Shown: positions 7,799 to 15,394 of the stretch, piece by piece
Position numbering within the stretch: the stretch's first letter is position 1
How the letters are laid out: each line of letters starts with the position of its first letter
DNA from: a virus
Direction: 5' to 3' (one strand)
IMG/VR virus record: IMGVR_UViG_3300033141_002573
Location: 1-64,000 of that record
DNA: 64,000 nt
Made by a program: the position numbers and the translations under genes
The notes under the pieces: generated by a model
Databases searched by the model: none
Told to the model about the DNA's origin: nothing
The model's input: the letters and a program-made list of their open reading frames with translations, nothing else

Positions 7799-8060
7799 GA
7801 AACGGAAGTGGAAGCTTGTAGAGTGCGAGTACCTGGAAGATAGCTACCGCGAATTGTATGTACACAAGAGGACAGGTATATTGCGGGAGATAACAGAGCC
7901 TTGGGCTACGCCAGCAGTATGGTACTGGCACCCACAAGATAAGAGCAACGGCGCACCCTACGTAGCCTTTGCAGATGCCTTACAGCAAGCGGTAGACTTG
8001 GGGCTAGTGCCGGAGGAGATAGAGCTAGAGGAATTGGGAAAGGGGCCTACGGGTGACTAA
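7791..8060 (+). CDS. Small hypothetical protein, 89 aa
   Basis: The protein reads KWKLVECEYLEDSYRELYVH at its start and has an acidic C-terminal helix. ATG 7791 has AGGAGG (7776-7781) 9 bases upstream; the in-frame ATG 7782 directly abuts that element and is disfavoured. It overlaps both neighbours. The function is unknown. Confidence 0.6.
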   Translation: MTEKRKWKLVECEYLEDSYRELYVHKRTGILREITEPWATPAVWYWHPQDKSNGAPYVAFADALQQAVDLGLVPEEIELEELGKGPTGD

Positions 8061-8316
8061 CAGCAGGCGCTACACAGTCAAGAGTACAAGGTACTACCGC
8101 CGCGACCTCATGCGCGTCTTGGAGGGCAAGCGGCCAGACCGCCTGGCCGTAGCAGAGTTCGCCCTGCTCTATTTCGGCGGGGGCACCTGCATTGCCCTCT
8201 GGCGGGGTCTTCGCCGACTGGCGCGGAGGGCCTGGAGCGCGTTGCAGACGCTTGGAGTGCTGGCGGCCTGCTGGTGGTGGGTCTTGTGGGAGAGGAAGCG
8301 CGTTAGTCGGAGGTAG
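8053..8316 (+). CDS. Basic protein with hydrophobic C-terminal segment, 87 aa
   Basis: A GTG start at 8053 overlaps the preceding stop. The N-terminus is Arg-rich, followed by a moderately hydrophobic stretch (FALLYFGGGTCIALW). A second stretch, TLGVLAACWWWVLW, is flanked by arginines and may insert in the membrane. No family is recognised. Confidence 0.5.
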   Translation: MTNSRRYTVKSTRYYRRDLMRVLEGKRPDRLAVAEFALLYFGGGTCIALWRGLRRLARRAWSALQTLGVLAACWWWVLWERKRVSRR

Positions 8317-8322
8317 AGCACG

Positions 8323-8520
8323 ATGCCTGCGGACGGATGCGCCGTAAGCAGTCGGCCTGATGCGGAGTTCGTATGCAGGTTTTGCGGGCATAAGCTGGTG
8401 CCTGATATGGCAGGTAGCCATTACCCAGGCCTGTACTTTTACGTTTGCCTCAGGTGCCAGAACTGGGTGCGCGACGGAATGCACATGCGTGACGAGGAAA
8501 AGGCGAACGATGAAAATTAA
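8323..8520 (+). CDS. Zinc-ribbon miniprotein, 65 aa
   Basis: Two CxxC knuckles, CRFCGHKL and CLRCQNW, about 25 residues apart fit a classic zinc ribbon. GGAGGT precedes ATG 8323. It is the first of several zinc-ribbon miniproteins around the tRNA gene. It probably binds zinc; nucleic-acid or protein binding is inference. Confidence 0.65.
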   Translation: MPADGCAVSSRPDAEFVCRFCGHKLVPDMAGSHYPGLYFYVCLRCQNWVRDGMHMRDEEKANDEN

Positions 8521-8540
8521 GAAACGTGTCACGAAGGATC

Positions 8541-8626
8541 GGAGAGGTATGCAAGTGGCAAAGCAAGCGGTCTGTAAAACCGCTGGCCTGAGGTCTTCGC
8601 AGGTTCGAGTCCTGCCCTCTCCACCA
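8541..8626 (+). tRNA. tRNA-Tyr (GTA anticodon), CCA encoded
   Basis: The acceptor stem pairs GGAGAGG (8541-8547) with CCTCTCC (8616-8622), followed by discriminator A and an encoded CCA. The anticodon stem GCGGT/ACCGC encloses the loop CTGTAAA, giving anticodon GTA (Tyr). The T arm is GCAGG-TTCGAGT-CCTGC. The long variable arm between the anticodon and T arms is expected for bacterial class II tRNA-Tyr. It sits between two small early genes and is read with them. Phage tRNAs usually supplement codon supply or replace tRNAs cleaved by host defences. Confidence 0.93.
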
Positions 8627-8645
8627 GACGAGCAGGAGGCCGAAG

Positions 8646-8960
8646 ATGAGCGATGAGCGGATATTCTGCGGGGGGATACTACCCGATGGGAGCACGTGTC
8701 ACGCTACTGAGTTCCGCGAACGTCTTCCCCAAGGGAGCACCAAGCGGCCTCAACAACGGCGTATGGGCTGGTACTACATCGAGGGCAACTGTTGGGTAGA
8801 TTACTGCCCCAAGTGTGGAACGAAGCTCGGTGTCATAGATGGGTGGGAACCTATTACGGATGCGATGGTGCCGAAGAATGAGTCCGATCAACTAAAAGCT
8901 GCATTGGCGCAAATGGTTATGGACTACTTGGAGGGCTTACTCAATGGAGGAGAGCGATAG
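8646..8960 (+). CDS. Zinc-ribbon-like small protein, 104 aa
   Basis: The Cys residues in CGGILPDGSTCHA and CPKCGTKLG are arranged like a zinc ribbon, followed by an acidic C-terminal helix. AGGAGG lies before ATG 8646. It directly follows the tRNA. The function is unknown; zinc binding is inferred from Cys spacing. Confidence 0.6.
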   Translation: MSDERIFCGGILPDGSTCHATEFRERLPQGSTKRPQQRRMGWYYIEGNCWVDYCPKCGTKLGVIDGWEPITDAMVPKNESDQLKAALAQMVMDYLEGLLNGGER

Positions 8961-8962
8961 GG

Positions 8963-9439
8963 ATGCCTAAGAAGGTTGTTGTACCCGGTACGTGGGGAAA
9001 ATGTACCTGTCAGGGCTGCGCCTGGAATATCGGCGACGAGGTGTGGCAGTGTTGTTATCTCAGCAAACCTATATCTGAAACAGGTTTTAGTTGGTTGTAT
9101 TGCCCTTGGTGCGGCGACCTCTGCGGCGAGGGCGGTCACATTCGTCCGAACCTGAGACGGTTGGTAGAGGCAGACGTGCTAGAGTTTGCAGACGAACTGC
9201 TATCCCACGAGCTTGACTGGCGGACGGAGGTAGATTTCCGCGACTACCTGGCCCGCTTGCGGGGTTTGCTGGCGGTCGGGTGTCCAACGTGTGGCGGTAC
9301 GGGGTACATTCAGCAGGAGGGCATGAAGGACTTTGAGTCCGGCAGCGTGATAGACGACATCTTCACGCAGTATGAGTTGCCTTGCCCGGACTGCCAGCCG
9401 GATGGAAGGGAGGCCGAAGATAATGAGGGACGTGGTTGA
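8963..9439 (+). CDS. Multi-zinc-finger protein with a DnaJ-like CxxCxGxGx repeat, 158 aa
   Basis: The N-terminal half has Cys pairs (CTCQGC, CPWCGDLC). The C-terminal half carries CPTCGGTGYI, a good match to one DnaJ-type zinc repeat, paired with CPDC about 35 residues later. Between them is a helical acidic segment. It overlaps the next gene by 17 bases. Phage proteins with single DnaJ-like zinc repeats are common and mostly uncharacterised. Confidence 0.65.
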   Translation: MPKKVVVPGTWGKCTCQGCAWNIGDEVWQCCYLSKPISETGFSWLYCPWCGDLCGEGGHIRPNLRRLVEADVLEFADELLSHELDWRTEVDFRDYLARLRGLLAVGCPTCGGTGYIQQEGMKDFESGSVIDDIFTQYELPCPDCQPDGREAEDNEGRG

Positions 9440-9758
9440 GGGGAAGTGCGGCTGTGGCTACGCCAAGTGGCATAGTGATAGGCAACAGTGGTACACAACA
9501 CACCAAGTTTGGCACTCCGAGGTATCTAGCAACCCCTTGTGTTTTGAAAGCATTGCTATAACTGTCTACCTCGATGGGGGCTATTGCCCACGTTGTGGGT
9601 ATCGCCTCGACCCTGATGGCTTCGCCCGGCGCATGGTGGACATTACCGTAGAGGAACTGCGGGAGAGGGTTGGTGTTCTAGAAGAGAACTCGAAGTTGTA
9701 TACATTTCTGACCGATGCGATGAGCCATGTTGCTAAACCAAAACACTTGATGGCCTGA
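9423..9758 (+). CDS. Zinc-ribbon-like protein, 111 aa
   Basis: CGCGYAKW near the start and CPRCGYRLD near residue 55 form the likely zinc ribbon. A helix that looks like a short coiled coil (VEELRERVGVLEENSKLYTF) follows. ATG 9423 lies inside the end of the previous gene. The opening resembles the other Cys-rich miniproteins of this region, which suggests a shared ancestor. Confidence 0.6.
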   Translation: MRDVVEGKCGCGYAKWHSDRQQWYTTHQVWHSEVSSNPLCFESIAITVYLDGGYCPRCGYRLDPDGFARRMVDITVEELRERVGVLEENSKLYTFLTDAMSHVAKPKHLMA

Positions 9759-9769
9759 GGAGAAGACCC

Positions 9770-10075
9770 GTGCGAACCGATTACGCCGCTGAGGATTTCC
9801 CATTGTGCCTGCCCTGGGGCGGGTGTGGCCCGTTTATAGGTGCCATGCAGGATGCTGCACACCTAGCGGGTATAGAACTCACTATTCTCAGCAAGACCGC
9901 AGATTGGAGTGTATTTGCAACACACTATCAAGTGCGGATACGAGGGCCTGCGGTGAACCGCAATCAATTCAAGCGTTGGCTCATAGCGGCTATTGCCGCA
10001 GCGAACGACGCGATGGAGCATGGGCGTAACACAGTCCATCAGGGAGGTGCAGACAATGGAAGACCTATTCGATAG
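9770..10075 (+). CDS. Hypothetical protein, 101 aa
   Basis: The product begins MRTDYAAEDFPLCLPWGGCG from a GTG codon with GAGGAGAAG upstream. Alternating strand and helix patterns suggest a small globular fold, with no recognisable motif. Its 3' end overlaps the next coding region by about 20 bases. Confidence 0.5.
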   Translation: MRTDYAAEDFPLCLPWGGCGPFIGAMQDAAHLAGIELTILSKTADWSVFATHYQVRIRGPAVNRNQFKRWLIAAIAAANDAMEHGRNTVHQGGADNGRPIR

Positions 10076-10298
10076 CCCCGAACAGGCGATGGACACGTTG
10101 ATGGAGGAGGCCAGCCTTGCGGTCACAGATGCCGCCCGCGCTTACCTACTCAAGTGGGCGAACTATGGCCTGAGGTGCTCAAGGGAAGCGAAGGCCATAG
10201 AGAAGAGGGTGCGTGAGCGCAATGCTTGGTTGGCGAAGATGGAGGAAGACCTTAAGAGGGAATGGGCCGAGAAGGAGGTGGAGGAGCACGGACAGTGA
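10056..10298 (+). CDS. Helical hypothetical protein, 80 aa
   Basis: Start ATG 10056 has GGGAGGTG 7 bases upstream. The product is nearly all helical with a charged coiled-coil end (KMEEDLKREWAEKEVEEHG). No domain is recognised. Confidence 0.6.
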   Translation: MEDLFDSPEQAMDTLMEEASLAVTDAARAYLLKWANYGLRCSREAKAIEKRVRERNAWLAKMEEDLKREWAEKEVEEHGQ

Positions 10299-10320
10299 GT
10301 ATGAGTCCAAGGCTGTTGAA

Positions 10321-10494
10321 ATGGTCAATCGGTTCTGGGAGATAGCATGGTGGTCTGGGTACAAGCATGAGAAGCGGTCGGCCTTGGATGAATATGACAA
10401 GGAGGATTACGAGATTATGGAGAATGCGCTTGCCTATGCTCTTGAACACGGATGGGAGCCTACCGAGAACGCCGAACGGGAGGTGAAAGCCTAA
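10321..10494 (+). CDS. Short acidic protein, start uncertain
   Basis: The frame ending at 10494 reads MVNRFWEIAWWSGYKHEKRS from ATG 10321, which has only AAGG at 10309-10312. Upstream in-frame ATGs at 10213 and 10222 lie deep in the previous gene and give an Arg/Trp-rich peptide that looks like a shadow. Residues just upstream of 10321 (DSEYESKAVE) also look genuine, so the true start may be non-canonical. Its stop overlaps the next ATG (TAATG). Confidence 0.45.
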   Translation: MVNRFWEIAWWSGYKHEKRSALDEYDKEDYEIMENALAYALEHGWEPTENAEREVKA

Positions 10495-10775
10495 TGCCAT
10501 TCTACACCACGGCGCAAGACCGCGACCGTGCCGTACTCTCCTGCGATTGCGCGGGCGAGTGTACCCAGATTCTGCTTATGTGGGACGAGGAATACGGGGT
10601 ACTGTACCTTAGCCCTCGGCCAGAGAAGCTATGCTGGCGGGAACGGTTGCGGCGGGCATGGCACCTGCTCGTTGCGGGCGAACCGTGGCCCGATTCGATG
10701 ATATTGGGGCGCGAGACGGTGCGGGCGCTTACCGAGTGGATAGCCGAACGGGAGGCAAGCAGGGGTAAGGGTTAA
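10494..10775 (+). CDS. Hypothetical protein, 93 aa
   Basis: The ATG overlaps the previous TAA, with GGGAGGTGA upstream. The N-terminal half looks like strands with a CDCAGEC cluster (MWDEEYGVLYLSPRP follows). The C-terminal half is helical and basic. No family is recognised. It is the penultimate gene before the intergenic space holding an 18-bp palindrome. Confidence 0.6.
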   Translation: MPFYTTAQDRDRAVLSCDCAGECTQILLMWDEEYGVLYLSPRPEKLCWRERLRRAWHLLVAGEPWPDSMILGRETVRALTEWIAEREASRGKG

Positions 10776-10787
10776 GGCACTGTCGTG

Positions 10788-10805
10788 TGGCCCATATATG
10801 GGCCA
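10788..10805. promoter_or_regulatory. 18-bp perfect palindrome in an intergenic gap
   Basis: The sequence TGGCCCATATATGGGCCA is a perfect 18-bp dyad. It lies in the 74-base gap between two early genes and is not followed by a T-run. It could be an operator for a dimeric regulator, a processing hairpin or a methylation target. Nothing else in the gap is recognisable. Confidence 0.5.
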
Positions 10806-10849
10806 AACAAACAATGCCGGTAGGCCAGCTACCGAGGAGGTTACAAGAC

Positions 10850-11161
10850 ATGACCGAAGTTTTGGCGGACCATATCGCAGGAGCGCTGAGGGGCGTCGGG
10901 ATAGACCCTGCGAGTCGGGAAGCGAATCCCTACACAGTCTGGTATGATAGGCCTGGTATGGAGACACCTGTGCCGATGCTGAGACAAGTATATCTGGACT
11001 CGGTGAGTCTATGGCGTTGGTGGGACCGAGCGAGACGGATGGAGGAGCAAATGGAAATTGACAAGGCGCGGGTGAAGGCACTGTACGAGGAGGTCTGCGA
11101 GTTGCGGGCGTTGCTTGTGGGAACACCCTTACCTGATTGGGCCTCCTGTAATCCAAATTGA
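10850..11161 (+). CDS. Hypothetical protein, 103 aa
   Basis: ATG 10850 with AGGAGG at 10835-10840 is chosen over an in-frame GTG at 10787 that lies within the palindrome region. The protein (MTEVLADHIAGALRGVGIDP) has helices at both ends (RARRMEEQMEIDKARVKALY). It is the last gene before the promoter of the replication module. The function is unknown. Confidence 0.6.
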   Translation: MTEVLADHIAGALRGVGIDPASREANPYTVWYDRPGMETPVPMLRQVYLDSVSLWRWWDRARRMEEQMEIDKARVKALYEEVCELRALLVGTPLPDWASCNPN

Positions 11162-11224
11162 GGTGAGCCACAATATCAAACAGGTTATGTGTTAGAGCAC
11201 GTGGACGGTTATTTGTAATCACCC

Positions 11225-11253
11225 TTGACTCCGAAGCTAATATGTGGTATGAT
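11225..11253 (+). promoter_or_regulatory. Sigma70-type promoter of the replication operon
   Basis: The -35 TTGACT (11225-11230), a 17-bp spacer and the -10 TATGAT (11248-11253) match the consensus well. Transcription would start near 11260, about 45 bases before ATG 11304. It is the only strong plus-strand promoter I found and would read the 11.3-24.0 kb operon. The 142-base gap around it holds nothing else recognisable. Confidence 0.8.
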
Positions 11254-11303
11254 GATGGGGTCAGAGATACAAGTGTATCCAAACAGACATAAGGAGGTAA
11301 GCA

Positions 11304-12266
11304 ATGGCAGACCAAGAAGTTGTTCCGTACAAGACGGAGGAGGTAGTAGTTTCCCCTCAGAGTACCCCATCAGGGACGTTCATCCTTAACGCCGATCGCA
11401 CAGCCATCATCAGGGTGGATGGGTGGAACGTTGATGGCACCGAGATTGGTGTGTCCGTATGGGTAACGAGCGATCTTGACACCGTAAGGTCGACGGACCC
11501 TGCTGTTACTATGGAGATAGGTAGCGGTATGGCTGATGGGATAGTGGGTGCCAAGGCATACAAGATACTTCTCCCACAGGAGAACGAGGTGGAGGCAGAT
11601 GAAGCACAGGGTCTTTCCATTGATGCCATCATGGCAGGAATGGACAAAGCAGAACCTCATGTGGAGGAGAAACCTCAAACTATAATTCCTCCTGCCCAAC
11701 CGCAGCCTGTAGCTACACCTGTGACTGAGCCTAAGGTAGAACCTGAGCAAGAATCTCCACCAGAACAGAAAGTTTCACCACCGACACCTGATGATGTAAT
11801 ATCAGGCGAATCAGATGATGGAATGAAAACCGGACCCTATGATGGTAATCTGGAGACAAAACGTGCGTGGATGTACACAACTGTATGGGAATCTGATGAC
11901 CACTTCATTACGTTCGATGGGCTTGCTGAGCGGGCTGTTAGTGAGGGCAAGTGGGAAGATAAAGAATCGTTCTACAAGATACTGCCTGCGATGGTGGGAG
12001 GCCTGCGGAGTGCTGGTTGGGACATACGGGGGAGCGAAGATCCTCCCGGCCTACGTGTAGGTGGGCCTCCGATTAGGCCAGGGGAGAACCCAGGAGCTAT
12101 TCGACATCTACTTCCTGGATCACCAGGTAGCCACGGTCCGACCACCACCCCACTGCCGGTTCAGGTGGATAATCCCTCAGATACACTAAAGGAGTCACTG
12201 GTCTCTCTTGCCGATAATCTCATTGATGCGCTAACATCGTTCGAAGAATCAATCAAACAGGGATAA
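11304..12266 (+). CDS. Two-domain protein with Pro/Glu-rich linker, 320 aa
   Basis: This is the first gene after the strong promoter, with AAGGAGG upstream. Residues 1-90 look like a beta-rich domain, 105-165 are a Pro/Glu/Gln-rich disordered linker, and 175-240 (AWMYTTVWESDDHFITFDGL onward) look like a small helical, winged-helix-like domain. A Pro/Gly-rich stretch and a final helix follow. The family is not recognised. Its place at the head of the replication operon suggests a DNA-binding or loader role, as inference only. Confidence 0.65.
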   Translation: MADQEVVPYKTEEVVVSPQSTPSGTFILNADRTAIIRVDGWNVDGTEIGVSVWVTSDLDTVRSTDPAVTMEIGSGMADGIVGAKAYKILLPQENEVEADEAQGLSIDAIMAGMDKAEPHVEEKPQTIIPPAQPQPVATPVTEPKVEPEQESPPEQKVSPPTPDDVISGESDDGMKTGPYDGNLETKRAWMYTTVWESDDHFITFDGLAERAVSEGKWEDKESFYKILPAMVGGLRSAGWDIRGSEDPPGLRVGGPPIRPGENPGAIRHLLPGSPGSHGPTTTPLPVQVDNPSDTLKESLVSLADNLIDALTSFEESIKQG

Positions 12267-12268
12267 AG

Positions 12269-12598
12269 ATGAATAAGGTGGTATTTCGTGTAAGGGGTAC
12301 GTCCTCTTGCGCCGACGTACTTCCCCATGTTTGTGTTGGTCAGGATGTGTGCCTCGAACCCTCAGGCACTGAGGATCTTCCCGATGCAGTAGAGGTGTGG
12401 GTGAGAATAAAGGGCCAGATGGTCCGCGTTGGGTACGTTCCAGCCAATCTATGCGCACATGTACGGGAACTACTCGATAACCGTTGCGGCGCTGGGATAT
12501 GGAACACACGTGTGGTGTCTGTAGATTCTGGACTCCATGTCGCCTACGAGTATAATGATGCCTATGGAAACAGTAGTGAATACAGAGGCTACAGGTAA
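12269..12598 (+). CDS. HIRAN-like small protein, 109 aa
   Basis: The pattern VFRVRGTSSC, then LEPSG near residue 32, VWVRIKGQMVRVGYVPANLC and VRELLDN resembles the HIRAN fold, which recognises 3' DNA ends or damaged DNA in helicase-associated proteins. The match is by eye and moderate. The gene lies immediately upstream of, and overlaps, the UDG-polymerase gene, which fits a DNA repair or replication role. Confidence 0.5.
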   Translation: MNKVVFRVRGTSSCADVLPHVCVGQDVCLEPSGTEDLPDAVEVWVRIKGQMVRVGYVPANLCAHVRELLDNRCGAGIWNTRVVSVDSGLHVAYEYNDAYGNSSEYRGYR

Positions 12599-15134
12599 GC
12601 CAGACGCCAACCCTTTTCCTATTTCACGGGATGAAAGTGTGTGCAAGGATTGTCCATGGTACACACCAGAATCTGTGATGATAAGCCACAGAGGCCCCAT
12701 CGACGCCGAGGTGGTTGTTATCGGCCAATGCCCTGGGGCAGAAGAGGCCCATAGAGGTGTGCCGTTTGTAGGCCCATCTGGCAGGCTTCTTGTCCAAGCC
12801 TTGGGGGATGCTGGTTTTGATACTAACAAGATACTGTTCACTAACGCTGTGTGGTGCGCAGGACAGGAGAAGCCTCCAAAGGAGACCCTTGATAGATGTA
12901 AAACCTATGTTCAGCGTCTTCTTAAGCTGTCAAAAAGAAGGCTTCTCATCCTTCTTGGAAATGAAGCGCATTACGCCATACATGGGGGCAGTGTCTCTGG
13001 TGTTCTTCAGAACCAGGGTAGGGTAGAGCAGGTTGGTGATGCTCTGTCTGTGTGGTTGCTTCATCCCGCTTACATCCTGCGGAATCTTGCTGCCAAAGGC
13101 AGATGGGTATCCGAGCTTCAACGCGCCTTTGCGCTGATAGAAGGGAAACTTGTCCAACCGGAGTTCGAGTTAGAAATAGTTGGTCCTGGCTTCATGGACG
13201 CTTCTGTGCTCACCGATGAGCATTGGATTAGAAACGCAGATACTATAGCAATGGATATTGAAACAACCGGACTTGATTGGACAAAGGATAAGATACTGGG
13301 GGTTGGGCTGTCTAGTGGGAAAAGGGCTATCTACCTGGTATTTAGACATTCGCTTCATGCTTTTCCTGGTCTTGAGTCGCTCGGTACACTTGGCCTCAAG
13401 GACAACCCTGACCTCCCTCAGATAGTGGAATGGCTTCGTTCCACTATTGGCCCCGATAGAAGACCTGGTGTGTCCATAGTAGGCCACAATTTGAAGTTCG
13501 ACAATAAGTACCTTTATCATGAGGTCGGCTTTACCGCACAGCCTACGGCCATCGATACCATGGTGCTTCACCACCTTGTTGATGAAAACGAACCGCATGG
13601 TCTTAAGGCCTTGGCTCGGACGTGGCTGATGGTTGATGATTGGGACCGTGACACTAGAGAGGTTATGATAAGCAAGACAGGTCACCTGGGTCATCTTCCC
13701 ATTGCAGATGTTGCCAATTACTGTGCATCTGACTGTGTAGCAACGGAGGCGTTGTCTGACCTCTTCAGGCAACGTGCGATTGATGAGGGCTACTGGTCTC
13801 TCTACAAGGACCTTGTTGGTCCACTATCGGATGAGTTGCTTTGGATTGAGGTACGTGGGCTTCTGGTTGACATAGATGCCTACAATGAACTCGACAGGCG
13901 GCTGAGTGAGCATGTAACACGTCTCAGGGAACGGGTGCGGGATATTAGCGGGTATGGGACTGGAACTACCTGTCCTTGGCGTAAAGACAAGCAGGATGGG
14001 ATGAATCCAGATAGCAATAGCCAGGACCTTCCGGCGCTTCTCTTTAGCCATGAGTACGGTTGGGGTATTGAACCCCCATTCAGCACAGAGACAGGGCGTC
14101 CGTCCGTCGATGCAAAAGCTCTTGCAGCCATTCTGGAAGGGAACATACCAACTAAGGCAAAGAGGTTTATCAACGCACTTTTGGACTACAAGCATGTGCG
14201 TACATGGTACACCACGTTTGTTAAGGGGTTGCGTGATCACATACACGAGGATGGGACTGTCCACACTACCTATATGTTTGATCCTGTTAAACACGAACAG
14301 GCACCCCGTACCGGGCGGCTATGTAGTAGCCGCCCGAACGTTCAGAACGTGCCGCCTGAAATCAGACCTGTCTACAAGGCACGTGACGGTTATGTCTTCG
14401 TGGAGTCCGACTATTCCCAACTTGAGGCAAGGGTATGGGCGCATCTATCTGGCGACCCACTGTTGATCAAGATATTCGAACGAGCAAATGTTGACCCCGA
14501 GTTCGACTTCCATAGGATAATTGCTAGTGTCGCATTCGGTGTTCCACCTGACGAGGTTACCAAGGACCAGAGAAATGCTGCTAAGGTGATACTCTTTGGA
14601 GGAGTAATGTACGGTGGTGGTGAGTACATCGTCTCAGAACAACTTCATAAGCCAGTTTCCGAGGTAGAGGATCTGATGCGGCGTTTGTTCTCGTACTTCC
14701 CCACAGGTCAGGCATGGCTTCACAGACAGGTAATGGAGGCCCACAGAAATGGCTTCGTTAGAAGTACAATAGGAAGACGGAGGAGGCTGCCGGACATTCA
14801 AAGCTCAGACCGACGTATCCGCAGTGGGGCTGAGCGGCAGGCCAGGAACAGTGTCATACAAGGACTGGCATCTGACATCAACAACATGTCTCTCATTAGA
14901 ATAAACCGATGGCTTAGAGGTGACGGTTCTAATTTCGATGCCAAAGCGGTTAATCTTGTCCATGACAGCCTTCTCTACGAGGTGAGAGACGACCAGGTTG
15001 ATGATTACCTACCGAACCACGAGGCGCTTATGACAGTTGAGCCGTTTGAGGGATTTGGGGTTCCTCTTCAGGTTAAGTCTAAGGTTTCAACACACTGGGG
15101 AGGCAAACTAGACATTGATGCCATCTGCGATTAA
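12537..15134 (+). CDS. UDG family 4 / DNA polymerase I (family A) fusion
   Basis: The N-terminal domain (about residues 30-200) carries family-4 uracil-DNA glycosylase features: GQCPG (63-67), GVPFVGPSG (74-82), HPAYI (176-180) and four Cys (36, 39, 107, 121) placed to bind a [4Fe-4S] cluster. A 3'-5' exonuclease follows, with DIE 240-242, GHNLKFD 316-322 and YCASD 395-399. The polymerase domain has RTGRLCSSRPNVQNVP, motif A DYSQLEAR (625-632), motif B R679/K683/FGGVMYG and motif C HDS (809-811), where the usual Glu of HDE is Ser. A UDG-like N-terminus is known in phage SPO1-type polymerases. The start is uncertain: ATG 12537, 12555, 12558 and 12564 are in frame without a good ribosome site, so coupling to the overlapped upstream gene is likely. 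Confidence 0.93.
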   Translation: MSPTSIMMPMETVVNTEATGKPDANPFPISRDESVCKDCPWYTPESVMISHRGPIDAEVVVIGQCPGAEEAHRGVPFVGPSGRLLVQALGDAGFDTNKILFTNAVWCAGQEKPPKETLDRCKTYVQRLLKLSKRRLLILLGNEAHYAIHGGSVSGVLQNQGRVEQVGDALSVWLLHPAYILRNLAAKGRWVSELQRAFALIEGKLVQPEFELEIVGPGFMDASVLTDEHWIRNADTIAMDIETTGLDWTKDKILGVGLSSGKRAIYLVFRHSLHAFPGLESLGTLGLKDNPDLPQIVEWLRSTIGPDRRPGVSIVGHNLKFDNKYLYHEVGFTAQPTAIDTMVLHHLVDENEPHGLKALARTWLMVDDWDRDTREVMISKTGHLGHLPIADVANYCASDCVATEALSDLFRQRAIDEGYWSLYKDLVGPLSDELLWIEVRGLLVDIDAYNELDRRLSEHVTRLRERVRDISGYGTGTTCPWRKDKQDGMNPDSNSQDLPALLFSHEYGWGIEPPFSTETGRPSVDAKALAAILEGNIPTKAKRFINALLDYKHVRTWYTTFVKGLRDHIHEDGTVHTTYMFDPVKHEQAPRTGRLCSSRPNVQNVPPEIRPVYKARDGYVFVESDYSQLEARVWAHLSGDPLLIKIFERANVDPEFDFHRIIASVAFGVPPDEVTKDQRNAAKVILFGGVMYGGGEYIVSEQLHKPVSEVEDLMRRLFSYFPTGQAWLHRQVMEAHRNGFVRSTIGRRRRLPDIQSSDRRIRSGAERQARNSVIQGLASDINNMSLIRINRWLRGDGSNFDAKAVNLVHDSLLYEVRDDQVDDYLPNHEALMTVEPFEGFGVPLQVKSKVSTHWGGKLDIDAICD

Positions 15135-15393
15135 CGATGATTTCGAGCGGTTGGTAGAGGAGCATATGGAGTACATTCATCTTACGGAGTACGACATACT
15201 CCATACACTCTCTGACCTTGAGTTGGCCGTCTGGGTGCCATGGGCTATAGGGGGGTTGTCGGTTGAGGAGATAGCATTAAAGGTAGAGAGGGATGTGAAT
15301 GTCGTATCTCAAGTGCTATCCAGGGCTAGGGGAAAACTCAGGAAAACTGTACTTGAGCGCCCACGTCGACTAGACATTAGTGAGGAGCAGTAG
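15118..15393 (+). CDS. Sigma-70 region 4-like helix-turn-helix protein, 91 aa
   Basis: Residues 33-80 (LSDLELAVWVPWAIGGLSVE, then IALKV and QVLSRARGKLRK) match the region 4 / LuxR-type HTH of RNA polymerase sigma factors. No region 2 is present, so it is not a complete sigma factor. It could bind -35 elements, act as a sigma appropriator, or be a small DNA-binding subunit. ATG 15118 overlaps the polymerase stop. GGGGAGG lies 14 bases upstream. Confidence 0.65.
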   Translation: MPSAINDDFERLVEEHMEYIHLTEYDILHTLSDLELAVWVPWAIGGLSVEEIALKVERDVNVVSQVLSRARGKLRKTVLERPRRLDISEEQ

Positions 15394-15394
15394 G

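Noticed and set aside
8360-8656. 98-codon plus-strand frame running through the tRNA gene
   Set aside because: It overlaps the zinc-ribbon gene and the whole tRNA-Tyr; its residues over the tRNA are those any tRNA gives when translated.
10787-10849. GTG-start extension of the 10850-11161 gene
   Set aside because: It would cover the 18-bp palindrome, lacks a ribosome site and is beaten by AGGAGG before ATG 10850.
13170-13772. 200-codon minus-strand frame inside the polymerase gene
   Set aside because: The region encodes exonuclease motifs on the plus strand; the reverse frame shows no domain.
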